Shown here: piece after piece, positions 27,997 through 35,345 of the stretch
How positions within the stretch are numbered: position 1 is the stretch's first letter
Layout: each line of letters begins with the position of its first letter
Assembly (NCBI RefSeq): GCF_001411495.1
Contig: NZ_CP012982.1
Coordinates: 2,108,001 to 2,172,000, forward strand
Direction: 5' to 3'
From: Burkholderia cepacia ATCC 25416
Lineage (GTDB): Bacteria; Pseudomonadota; Gammaproteobacteria; Burkholderiales; Burkholderiaceae
Length of the DNA: 64,000 bases
Position numbers and translations under genes: made by a program
The notes under the pieces: model-generated
The model's input: the letters and a program-made list of their open reading frames with translations, nothing else
Databases searched by the model: none
What the model was told of the DNA's origin: nothing

Positions 27997-29007
27997 TTAC
28001 CGGGCCAGTGTCAGGAACAGATAGGCTGCGTAACCCGCGCCGTTCGCCAGCAACGCCCAGATCGCGAGCCCGCGCGTGCGCGCATTGACGCGCAGCCATG
28101 CGGCCGCCGCGAGCGTGACGATCACACCGGTCAGCACTTCGAGGCGCGGCTCCCACGGCGTCAGCATGATGCCGATCGCCGGCAGCAGCGTGCCCTGGAA
28201 CACCATCGCGCCGGTGATGTTGCCGAACGCGAGCGTGTCCTTCCCGCGGCGGATCCACAGCACGCTGTTGACCTTCTCGGGCAGCTCCGTCGCGATCGGC
28301 ACGATGATCAGCGACAGCAGCAGGGCCGATACGCCGAGCACGTGCGACACGCCTTCCACGCCGTGAATGAAACCCTTCGCCCCGCCGACCAGCAGCGCGA
28401 CGCCGATGAGCAGCTGCAGCGCGATGGTCGCAAGATTGGTCGGCACGCCCAGGCGCGACAGGAACATCTTGTGCGGCGCCTCGGTGCCATGCCCGGCATC
28501 GACGAGCTGGTTCGACGCACGGAACGTCATCACGACATACATCACGTAGATCCCGACCAGCATCGCGGCGAGCAGCGCGCGCACGGCGCTGTTGTGATGC
28601 GGGACGAACATCGCGGCGGTGGCCAGCGAGAACGCGGCGAGAAAGTAGTTCAGGTCGCGCACGAAACCCGTCCGTTCGGGCGCGATCGTGCCGCGCGGCC
28701 CGCGCGAGCGGATCACCGCGAGCGTCATCAGGAACGTGGTGAGCGTGGCGAGCATCAGCGGCGCGCCGAGAATCGCGCCGACACCGATCTCCTCGTTCAC
28801 GGCCGGGTTCGCCGTGCCGCCGGCGAGCGCGAGCAGCGGCACCATCGTTTCGGGCAGCGCGGTGCCGACGGCGGCGAACAGCGACCCGGTGACGCCTTCG
28901 GAAATCTTCAGGCGTTCGCCGAGATGTTCGAGCGCATTGGTGAAGACCTCGGCGGCGACGAGGATGACGATCAGCATGACCGCCAGTTCGACGAACATGA
29001 ACGTCAT
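27997..29007 (-). CDS. CaCA-family cation exchanger, probably a manganese exporter
   Basis: A 336-residue inner-membrane protein with two homologous sodium/calcium-exchanger halves. Each carries the cation-binding alpha-repeat: GSLFAAVGTALPETMVPLLA in the first and SLIIVPIATELPEKVNSVLW in the second. The ATG at 29007 (MTFMFVELAVMLIVIL) has GGAGGT upstream; the upstream extension to 29115 lies inside the leader. The leader contains a yybP-ykoY riboswitch, which senses Mn2+, so export of manganese is a better guess than calcium. It is convergent with arsH. Confidence 0.8.
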   Translation of the reverse strand: MTFMFVELAVMLIVILVAAEVFTNALEHLGERLKISEGVTGSLFAAVGTALPETMVPLLALAGGTANPAVNEEIGVGAILGAPLMLATLTTFLMTLAVIRSRGPRGTIAPERTGFVRDLNYFLAAFSLATAAMFVPHHNSAVRALLAAMLVGIYVMYVVMTFRASNQLVDAGHGTEAPHKMFLSRLGVPTNLATIALQLLIGVALLVGGAKGFIHGVEGVSHVLGVSALLLSLIIVPIATELPEKVNSVLWIRRGKDTLAFGNITGAMVFQGTLLPAIGIMLTPWEPRLEVLTGVIVTLAAAAWLRVNARTRGLAIWALLANGAGYAAYLFLTLAR

Positions 29008-29147
29008 GCGGCACCTCCGCAGGCATGCGTGCGGACGGGGACGGCGGCGAAACGCGGGGAGAGGGCGGCGGGGAACATGGGGACTCCGTGGTCGGACGTT
29101 GACGAACCATGGCACATCCGCCGACGTCCGACCAGGAACGACGCGAT

Positions 29148-29252
29148 GTGCCGATGGTCTCGCCAGGCCGATCAGGCTGAACGCGCCACGGCCGCAGGCC
29201 GAGTGTGTTGACGCGTTCGCTTTCCGGAGACGGAAAGCAGGCTACTCCCCAA
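29148..29252 (-). ncRNA. yybP-ykoY manganese riboswitch in the exchanger leader
   Basis: Read on the minus strand, the region starts TTTGGGGAGTAGCCTGCTTT and includes CGTCAACACACTCGGCC, then GATCGGCCTGGCGAGACCAT. These blocks match the yybP-ykoY consensus (GGGGAGUAGC, the CGUCAACAUACUCG-like junction and the GAGACCA segment). It lies about 140 bases upstream of the exchanger start, in the sense direction, and downstream of a matching promoter. The class binds Mn2+ and turns on manganese-efflux genes. Confidence 0.85.
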
Positions 29253-29263
29253 AGACGAAGGGC

Positions 29264-29292
29264 AGTCTAGCCGAGCGGGTTGCTTTCGACAA
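29264..29292 (-). promoter_or_regulatory. Promoter of the riboswitch-exchanger transcript
   Basis: On the minus strand, -35 TTGTCG (29287-29292), a 17-bp spacer and -10 TAGACT (29264-29269) lie about 12 bases before the riboswitch core. The element is part of the 35-bp direct repeat also present at 32259-32293. Confidence 0.6.
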
Positions 29293-29300
29293 GCCTTCAT
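29266..29300 (+). repeat. 35-bp direct repeat, copy 1 (at the exchanger promoter)
   Basis: TCTAGCCGAGCGG, five variable bases, then TTTCGACAAGCCTTCAT. It matches 32259-32293 in 32 of 35 positions by my own alignment, in the same orientation. The two copies bracket the DUF6402 patch. Confidence 0.85.
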
Positions 29301-29949
29301 TTCGTACGGCATTGTCGGGTCGGTGGGTATGGGGAGACGCTGAATGACTGGGCACGCAATGATCTGGCCGATGTGATGTGTCGATCGTGGGGCCGACGGA
29401 AGTGGTCACAAAAGAGGCGAAAGTGCTCGTTGTCAAAGACGAGGTTGACCGTCCGGCAGAACCCGTCGCTGCAGTACACGCGCATCTCGTCGGTGACGTG
29501 CTGCAAATGCCCTTTGAGGGCCGGCAGACTAACCATGCCGGAGCGACTGGCATGGACCGACATCTGCGGCGGTATCGATGGGCGGTTGGTGACCATCTTC
29601 GTGTGATCGGGGTGCGATTTCGTCGAGGACGTTCGTGGCGGGATGCGGGACACATACCACTGCGGCCCGTCGACGCGAATCTCTTCACTCCACGCGTCCG
29701 GCCCCCCGTGGAGGCTGACACGGTCGCCTTATTGGCAGACGAGGGGGCTGCGGAACTCGAGGACGAGATGTTGAGCCGTGTGGCGACGAAACCTTCTGTA
29801 ACAGTCGTGCCGCCGGAAGACTGCCCGTACCGCTATGTCCTACGTAGGTTCGGCTGGATCTGACAAGTTGTCTTCGTTATCGACGTTGGAAATGCCGGGG
29901 TTTTGATTACGCTGAGACCGGTTCTCTCGCGAATCATCATTCAAGCGCT
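29301..29949. other. Unassigned 650-base stretch upstream of the DUF6402-like gene
   Basis: No recognisable gene. A reverse-strand frame of 118 codons (29297-29653), containing VYCSDGFCRTVNLVFDNEHF, has a less shadow-like composition than its antisense and could be a small or decayed protein. A forward frame ending at 29863 with DCPYRYVLRRFGWI could be a gene tail. Neither has a convincing ribosome site. Base composition is more AT-rich than the flanks, consistent with imported DNA. Confidence 0.4.
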
Positions 29950-31212
29950 ATGCCCGACGTCAAAAAAGTCCCGTATTACCAGCTGGAATCCGGAGTCTTC
30001 TATTCCGGCAAACGTTGGAAATGTCACGCTGGAGTGGTCGGATGCATTCCCATCGACACGCAGCAAAAAATCTCGTTCGACAGGCGTGCGCCGAACGAGC
30101 CGCCATCGCCGCCCAAGGCACCTGCACCGGTCAAGCCGCATCACACGTCCACCCCTGCGCCAGCGCCCACCGAACCGCCTGCCAAACCGCAGCCGAACGA
30201 CAAGCCTCGGGACGCGGAGCAGGCCGACAAATTGCCCGAGTTCGATCTGCAGGACATCCCCAAAGCGATGGACAAGATGGGCTGGCCAATTTCGGCCAAG
30301 CTGGCGCGGAAATGGTTTGCGAGCCCAAGACATGTCTATAACAACGACCTCAACTCTGTACAGCCGCTCGATGACACGACGGTTTCCCTGGATTGGGCTC
30401 TGAAATTTCGCGGTGCAACGGAACGATTCAATCAGCTTGTCCGGCAAGCGATTTACACGCCGAATGCCGCACGCGCAGTAACGAAAGTCCTGGCGCCCGT
30501 GGTCGAGCGGAGTTTTTCGGCCGGACAAGTGAGCGCGGCAGGTATTGTTATCGACACCTCCCCGTTTCTGACTGCTCCGCTCCAGTTTCATATCGCCTGG
30601 GGATTTCAGTACCAGCCAGTATCATCCCTCGACACGCTCGACGGTACCGCGATGACGGATTTGACCGGCGCCCTGGCGAACTTCAATTTCTACGCTGCCG
30701 TAGGGAAGGCGGCCGTTACCGGCGAACGCTTTTATCAATACGAAGGCGAGAACAGGGTCTTCTGTCTCGAGCCTGTCGCGCGGATTACCCACGTCTATGT
30801 CTACATCAAAGACAGCTATTCGTTCAACGACGATTCGCTTTCCAAGAGCCAATACCTCGGCCACTGGAACAGGAACAGGAACAGGATGGTTCTGTCCTAT
30901 GCCGCGGCGGTCAACGTTTTTTTCAAAAGCAGCAACTTGAACGTCGGGAACTCGACTATTGAAGAATGGCGGTATCTCCCCGCGGGCGAGGAGGTCAACA
31001 AGCCGATCGACAAACGCACCAGTCTTTTTCGGAAGTTCCTGGCGAAGGATGTCTACTGGCCAGTTCATAACAAGACGTACCGCGACTGGAGGTCGGCGCA
31101 TAATCGTGGTGGCGACTTCATGGTCTACAGTCGCCCTAAACTCATCAAGCTGGACAAACCGATCATTCTGAAATTCGACACCGTATGCAGAACCGTCCCG
31201 GCCGAGCAATGA
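29950..31212 (+). CDS. DUF6402-like protein, candidate secreted toxin
   Basis: A 420-residue protein without a signal peptide. The first 60 residues contain a short basic region. A proline/lysine linker follows at about 45-90 (PPSPPKAPAPVKPHHTSTPA). The remaining 320 residues form a compact domain with KFRGATERFNQLVRQAIYTP and FHIAWGFQYQPVSSLDTLDG, which I associate with DUF6402, a family I recall beside type VI secretion genes. The catalytic activity is unknown. It is coupled by ATGA to the membrane protein downstream, the arrangement of an effector-immunity pair. AT-richer codon use than neighbours suggests transfer. Confidence 0.6.
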   Translation: MPDVKKVPYYQLESGVFYSGKRWKCHAGVVGCIPIDTQQKISFDRRAPNEPPSPPKAPAPVKPHHTSTPAPAPTEPPAKPQPNDKPRDAEQADKLPEFDLQDIPKAMDKMGWPISAKLARKWFASPRHVYNNDLNSVQPLDDTTVSLDWALKFRGATERFNQLVRQAIYTPNAARAVTKVLAPVVERSFSAGQVSAAGIVIDTSPFLTAPLQFHIAWGFQYQPVSSLDTLDGTAMTDLTGALANFNFYAAVGKAAVTGERFYQYEGENRVFCLEPVARITHVYVYIKDSYSFNDDSLSKSQYLGHWNRNRNRMVLSYAAAVNVFFKSSNLNVGNSTIEEWRYLPAGEEVNKPIDKRTSLFRKFLAKDVYWPVHNKTYRDWRSAHNRGGDFMVYSRPKLIKLDKPIILKFDTVCRTVPAEQ

Positions 31213-31865
31213 AGGCGACCGCCGTCATTCTCAAAGCGGTTTCGACCGTTGTCGTCACATGCCTGGTTGTCGCCATTGCATGGATGTTTTTGCCAGTGGA
31301 CGTCAGGAATGCGATCGTGCTTTTCTCGCTCAAGCATGCGAAGAGCACGATCTTCGCCATCACGTCGATCATCTTCGTGCTCTACTTCTACCGGCTTGTC
31401 AGAAATATCGGCCATTTCAGCAGAACGATGCGCGCAGGACTGGCGATCGTCACGCTGGGCTTCCTGGCAATCTTCTATCTCGTCAGCGTTCGCGGGATCA
31501 CGACCGACGAAACCGACTGCCAGCGATACAACTACAACGCGAAACTGAACGGCGGCATCAAGCAGGTCGATGGCACAACCTATATCGTCAACATCTGCGG
31601 AAGTGGCCACCGCGGCGACGTCCTCTTTGCTGACCAAAACGAACAGATCAAAATCGTCGTGGCCGATGAGCACGGATCGACACTTGCTACCCGGCTGTTT
31701 TTCGTCTTCTGGGGCGGCCGGCCTGGAAACGATCCAATCGAGATCCACGACGGCAAGCTGATCTACTTCGACGCATCGGATGCGTACGACAGCACGCGGA
31801 CGATCTCGATGCCGCCGACCACGATAGATTGGGTCGCGGCGAGAATTCCGATTTCGCTGCGCTGA
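31209..31865 (+). CDS. Membrane-anchored small protein, candidate immunity partner
   Basis: Family not recognised. The 218-residue protein has three hydrophobic segments near the N-terminus (about residues 5-27, 37-55 and 70-90; for example AVSTVVVTCLVVAIAWMFLP). A soluble domain of about 125 residues follows (TDCQRYNYNAKLNGGIKQVD, then FVFWGGRPGNDPIEIHDGKL). The ATG at 31209 overlaps the stop of the DUF6402-like gene. A membrane-tethered domain beside a putative toxin suggests an immunity protein acting at the inner membrane. This is inference from position only. Confidence 0.55.
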   Translation: MKATAVILKAVSTVVVTCLVVAIAWMFLPVDVRNAIVLFSLKHAKSTIFAITSIIFVLYFYRLVRNIGHFSRTMRAGLAIVTLGFLAIFYLVSVRGITTDETDCQRYNYNAKLNGGIKQVDGTTYIVNICGSGHRGDVLFADQNEQIKIVVADEHGSTLATRLFFVFWGGRPGNDPIEIHDGKLIYFDASDAYDSTRTISMPPTTIDWVAARIPISLR

Positions 31866-31892
31866 TCCGGGTGCTGAAACCCGTCGCAGTCC

Positions 31893-32019
31893 ACGCGACG
31901 GCCCGAGCCACGTATGCCCGCTCGTGTCGGTCGAGACTGCCGATGCAGCGCGTGACGTGCGATTCGACGATGTTTCCCATGTGATCGCCGAAGTGATTGC
32001 GCCTGCGAAGGCGGCCTGA
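31893..32019 (+). pseudogene. Decayed 3' end of a second dmeF gene
   Basis: The stretch translates to VSVETADAARDVRFDDVSHV followed by IAEVIAPAKAA and a stop. The C-terminus of intact DmeF (33550-33671) reads VSVETVETVRDARFYHALIE and ends VEVMTPAKAA. Homology starts near 31893, and an in-frame gap removes about seven residues. The rest of the gene is absent, replaced by the DUF6402 patch. It is followed by a DUF1289 copy exactly as in the intact locus. Confidence 0.8.
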
Positions 32020-32021
32020 TC

Positions 32022-32249
32022 GTGGCCGTGAAATCGCCGTGCGTCGAGCCGTGTGTGTTCGCCGGCCGTATCGGATTCTGCGTGGGCTGGCTGCGGACGC
32101 GCGACGAGGTGCGTGACTGGAAGAGGCGGACCGATCGTCGCCGGCACAAGATACTGAACGGCGGCACGTGCCGGCAATCATCGTGCTCATGGTGCCATCG
32201 GCGTCGATGCGCCGACGACCAGACTTCCCGCGCCGAGAAACAGCCTTGA
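32022..32249 (+). pseudogene. Degenerate DUF1289 paralogue
   Basis: The frame of 75 codons begins GTGGCCGTGAAATCGCCGTG and encodes SPCVEPCVFAGRIGFCVGWL, matching the intact protein at 33674 through the codons for HKILN. The fourth cysteine of the DUF1289 cluster is Trp here. The C-terminal 28 residues are unrelated and Cys/Arg-rich. It follows the dmeF remnant by two bases, as in the intact operon. Function is probably lost. Confidence 0.75.
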
Positions 32250-32258
32250 CGCTTCGCA

Positions 32259-32293
32259 TCTAGCCGAGCGGATACCTTTCGACAAGCCTTCAT
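32259..32293 (+). repeat. 35-bp direct repeat, copy 2 (before the dmeR operator)
   Basis: Second copy of the repeat at 29266-29300, differing at 3 of 35 positions. Read on the minus strand it retains the -35 TTGTCG of the exchanger promoter, but its -10 is changed to TAGATG. It ends 11 bases before the first dmeR operator. Confidence 0.85.
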
Positions 32294-32303
32294 CCCGAAA
32301 AAA

Positions 32304-32359
32304 TATACCCCTCTCCCCTATACGGGAACCCTTCCGGATATATACTCCCCCTCCCTATT
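32304..32359 (+). promoter_or_regulatory. Two C-tract operators for the RcnR/DmeR-type repressor
   Basis: TATACCCCTCTCCCCTATA (32304-32322) and TATACTCCCCCTCCCTATT (32341-32359) each have a C run flanked by TATA-like arms, the form of RcnR/DmeR sites. The second overlaps a -10-like TATACT and lies 16 bases before the dmeR ATG. Repression relieved by Ni2+ or Co2+ is inferred. Confidence 0.6.
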
Positions 32360-32375
32360 CAGGAGCCCGTCGTCG

Positions 32376-32651
32376 ATGAGCCATACCGTTCGTGAAAAAC
32401 AGAAGCTGCTGAACCGCGTGCGCCGGATCAAGGGCCAGGTCGAGGCCATCGAGCGCGCGCTCGGGGAGGAGCGCGGCTGCAACGAGGTCCTGCAATTGAT
32501 CACGAGTTGTCGCGGCGCGATGAACGGGCTGCTGGCCGTCGTGCTGGAAGACCACATTCGCGAGCATCTGGTCGATGCGCACGAACCTGACGCACACGAA
32601 GGCAGCGCGACCGAGCAGTTGATCGACGTGGTGCACAGCTATTTCAAGTAA
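32376..32651 (+). CDS. dmeR: RcnR/DmeR-type nickel-cobalt repressor (CsoR/RcnR fold)
   Basis: A 91-residue all-helical repressor of the CsoR/RcnR family, aligning well with E. coli RcnR from MSHTVREKQKLLNRVRRIKG onward. All four nickel/cobalt ligand positions of RcnR are present: His3, Cys35, His60 and His64. His64 separates it from formaldehyde-sensing FrmR, which has Glu there. AGGAG precedes the ATG at 32376. It lies 12 bases before dmeF and presumably represses the operon from the two C-tract sites. Confidence 0.85.
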   Translation: MSHTVREKQKLLNRVRRIKGQVEAIERALGEERGCNEVLQLITSCRGAMNGLLAVVLEDHIREHLVDAHEPDAHEGSATEQLIDVVHSYFK

Positions 32652-32663
32652 TCGAGGCAGGAC

Positions 32664-33671
32664 ATGAACGCTTTTCGGGATGACGCGTTCGGCGCGGGGC
32701 ACGACCATATCTTCCTCGGTGCGGCGCACGAGCAGAACGAACGCAGGACGTGGATGGTCATCGGCCTGTGCTCGGCAATGATGGTGGCCGAGATCGTCGG
32801 CGGCACGCTGTTCGGGTCGCTCGCGCTCGTCGCCGACGGGTTGCACATGTCGACGCACGCGGGCGCGATGCTGATCGCCGCGCTGGCCTATACCTATGCG
32901 CGCAAGCATGCCGACGATCCGCGCTTCGTGTTCGGCACCGGCAAGCTGGGCGATCTGGCCGGCTTCACGAGCGCGATCGTGCTCGCGATGATCGCGATCC
33001 TGATCGGCTACGAGGCCGTTGCGCGTCTGCTGGCGCCCGTACCCATTCATTTCGGCGAAGCGATTCCGATTGCCGTGCTGGGGCTCGCGGTGAACCTCGC
33101 CAGCGTGTGGCTGCTGAGCGGCGGCCATCACCACGGGCATGGTCATGGGCACGGTCATCATCATGGGCACGACCACGACCATGATCACGACGATGACCAT
33201 CATGCGCATCACGGTCACGGTTCGCACACGGCAGCCCATCGCGACCACAACATCCGGTCGGCCTACGTTCACGTGATCGCCGACGCGGCCGTGTCGGTGC
33301 TGGCCATCGTCGGCCTGCTGCTCGCACGTGCATTCGGCTGGGTCTGGATGGACCCCGTCGCGGGCATTGTCGGCGCGCTCGTGATCACGAACTGGTCGTA
33401 CGGGCTGATGCGCGATACCGGCGGCATCCTGCTCGACGTCAACGTGGATCGCAAACTGGCGGCGCGCATACGTGATGCGATCGAGGCGCTGGGCGACAAG
33501 GTCAACGATCTTCACGTGTGGCGTGTCGGCCCGGGCCACATGAGTGCGATCGTGTCGGTCGAGACCGTCGAGACGGTGCGCGACGCGCGTTTCTACCATG
33601 CGCTGATCGAGGGTTTCGACGGCGTGTCGCACGTGACCGTCGAAGTGATGACGCCTGCGAAGGCAGCCTGA
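32664..33671 (+). CDS. dmeF: DmeF-like cation-diffusion-facilitator exporter (Co/Ni)
   Basis: A 335-residue CDF transporter that exports divalent metal in exchange for protons. Six membrane helices are visible, with transport-site residues in ALVADGLHMSTHAGA (Asp58, His61). A very His-rich cytosolic loop occupies residues about 154-200 (HHHGHGHGHGHHHGHDHDHD). The C-terminal domain (IRSAYVHVIADAAVS to EVMTPAKAA) is complete. The pairing with a DmeR-type repressor favours cobalt/nickel over zinc. The degenerate copy at 31893-32019 derives from this gene or a close relative. Confidence 0.87.
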   Translation: MNAFRDDAFGAGHDHIFLGAAHEQNERRTWMVIGLCSAMMVAEIVGGTLFGSLALVADGLHMSTHAGAMLIAALAYTYARKHADDPRFVFGTGKLGDLAGFTSAIVLAMIAILIGYEAVARLLAPVPIHFGEAIPIAVLGLAVNLASVWLLSGGHHHGHGHGHGHHHGHDHDHDHDDDHHAHHGHGSHTAAHRDHNIRSAYVHVIADAAVSVLAIVGLLLARAFGWVWMDPVAGIVGALVITNWSYGLMRDTGGILLDVNVDRKLAARIRDAIEALGDKVNDLHVWRVGPGHMSAIVSVETVETVRDARFYHALIEGFDGVSHVTVEVMTPAKAA

Positions 33672-33673
33672 CC

Positions 33674-33859
33674 GTGGCCGTGAAATCACCGTGTATCGAG
33701 CTGTGCGCGTTCGACGGCCGGACGGGCTTTTGTGTCGGCTGCCTGCGCACGCGCGACGAGGCGCGTGGCTGGAAGAAGCTGACCGACCATCGCCGGCACC
33801 AGATACTGAACGATCGCAATCGCCGCCAGGCGAAAATCCGGCGCGAACCGGGAGAGTGA
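33674..33859 (+). CDS. DUF1289 small cysteine-cluster protein
   Basis: A 61-residue protein with the DUF1289 signature: SPCIELCAFDGRTGFCVGCL, four cysteines likely to bind an Fe-S cluster or zinc, then a basic helix TDHRRHQILNDRNRRQAKIR. It starts with GTG at 33674, two bases after the dmeF stop, so it is the third gene of the operon. Function unknown in general; its repeated association with dmeF here (see 32022-32249) implies a linked role. Confidence 0.8.
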   Translation: MAVKSPCIELCAFDGRTGFCVGCLRTRDEARGWKKLTDHRRHQILNDRNRRQAKIRREPGE

Positions 33860-33932
33860 AGGGGCGTCGTCGTCGTGCTTCGCCTGGTGTCGCGCCGGCC
33901 GTCATGCCGACGCGACACGCGCGGGAAACGCC

Positions 33933-35345
33933 TTACCCCTCGACGCCGCGCGGAAAATGCAGCGCAAACGTCGTGCGCCCGTCACGGCTTGCGACCTCGA
34001 CCTTGCCGCGATGCAGCTCCATGATCGATTTCACGATCGCGAGCCCGAGGCCCGCGTTGCGCGCCGCGCCGTGCCGCGACGAATCGATGCGGTAGAAGCG
34101 CTCGAAGATCCGTTCGACCTGTTCGGGCGGAATCGCGGCGCCGCGATTGGTGACTTCGACGACCGCATACCCGCCTTGCGTGGACACCGCCAGCTCGATC
34201 GTCGACCCGGCTTGCGCGTGTTCGAGCGCGTTCGACGCGAGATTGCTGACAGCGCGCCGGAACAGCGTCGCATCGGCGGCGACGGTCGCTTCGCCTTGCA
34301 CGTCGATGCTTACGCCGGCTTCATCGGCAAGCGCCTGGAAATACGACGCGAGCCGGCGCAACTCGCCGCCCGCGTCAAGTTCGGCGGTCTTCAGATGCTG
34401 GCGCGCATTGTCGGTGCGCGCGAGAAACAGCATGTTCTCGATCATCCGCTGCAGCCGTTCGCATTCCTCGATGTTCGAATCGATCAGCGCTTCGTATTCC
34501 TCGGTCGTGCGCGCGCGCGACAGCGTGACCTGCGACGAACTGATCACGTTGGCGAGCGGCGTGCGCATGTCGTGCGCGAGATCGGACGAGAACTGGGAGA
34601 GCCGCACGAACGCGCGTTCGAGGCGGTCGAGCATCCGGTTGACCGACGTCGCGAGCTCACGCAGCTCGACCGGGCCGCCCCGCGCGTCGAGCCGCGCGTT
34701 CAGGTTGTGCGCCTCGATACGTGACGTCTGCCGGCCGAGGCTCTCGACCGGGCGCAGGCCGCGCGACGCGACCGCGTAACCGAGCGCGCCGACCAGCAGC
34801 GCGCCCGCGGCCGCCGCGAGCCAGATGTCGACGCGATAGCTTTCGAGCAACGACTGGCGATCGGTCGCCGTGCGTGCAAGCGCAACCTGGATCGCATCGC
34901 CGGACGGCAGCGTGGCGCGCGCATACACGCAGCGCGACGTGCCGATGCCGGGCGGCGCGCACGTGAACGGGGTGCCCGCTGCGCTGGCCGGATGAGGCGC
35001 GGCGATCACCGACGCCAGCGTGTGGCCGGCTTCGTCGGAATGCTCGACGAGCGCGCGGTTCCGCGCGTCGTAGATGCCGAGATAGACGCCCGGATGCGAC
35101 AGCAGCACTTCATGAAACACGGCCGGATCGGCGCGCAGCGCGGCAGCCGAGCCGCTCGCGTGCGCAAGCTGCAGGAACTGGTTGAGCTTGCCGGAAATCT
35201 CGATGTCGTCGCGCCGCGTCAGCTCGGCGGACAGCGAGCGATACAGGTACGCGCCGGTCAGCGCGAACACGAGCGCGGCGACGACGGCGAACGCCAGCGT
35301 CAGGCGCCGCAGCAGCGAATACGAGGCCGGGCTGCTGCGCGTCAC
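33933..35345 (-). CDS. Heavy-metal sensor histidine kinase (CusS/IrlS type)
   Basis: A 470-residue membrane histidine kinase. Helix 1 (LTLAFAVVAALVFALTGAYL) and helix 2 (WLAAAAGALLVGALGYAVA, near residue 175) bound a periplasmic sensor domain of about 140 residues. A HAMP linker, the phospho-acceptor box FSSDLAHDMRTPLANVI, and the N, D and G boxes (NLASNALEHA, ARNAGLGLAIVKSI) follow. The GTG start overlaps the response-regulator stop. It probably senses periplasmic Cu/Ag, given the two flanking copper operons. Confidence 0.87.
   Translation of the reverse strand: MTRSSPASYSLLRRLTLAFAVVAALVFALTGAYLYRSLSAELTRRDDIEISGKLNQFLQLAHASGSAAALRADPAVFHEVLLSHPGVYLGIYDARNRALVEHSDEAGHTLASVIAAPHPASAAGTPFTCAPPGIGTSRCVYARATLPSGDAIQVALARTATDRQSLLESYRVDIWLAAAAGALLVGALGYAVASRGLRPVESLGRQTSRIEAHNLNARLDARGGPVELRELATSVNRMLDRLERAFVRLSQFSSDLAHDMRTPLANVISSSQVTLSRARTTEEYEALIDSNIEECERLQRMIENMLFLARTDNARQHLKTAELDAGGELRRLASYFQALADEAGVSIDVQGEATVAADATLFRRAVSNLASNALEHAQAGSTIELAVSTQGGYAVVEVTNRGAAIPPEQVERIFERFYRIDSSRHGAARNAGLGLAIVKSIMELHRGKVEVASRDGRTTFALHFPRGVEG

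Noticed and set aside
29378..29863. A 161-codon + frame upstream of the DUF6402-like gene
   Set aside because: Most of it looks like the shadow of the reverse strand; only the last 30 residues looked gene-like, and no start or homology could be supported.
29266..32293. The 35-bp direct repeats as phage or integron attachment sites
   Set aside because: No integrase is nearby, and copy 1 is explained as the exchanger promoter; duplication of the locus explains the second copy better.
33120..33250. Apparent tandem repeats in the dmeF gene
   Set aside because: The repetition reflects the His-rich loop codons (CAC/CAT with GGT or GAC) and varies in unit; it is a coding feature, not an independent repeat array.
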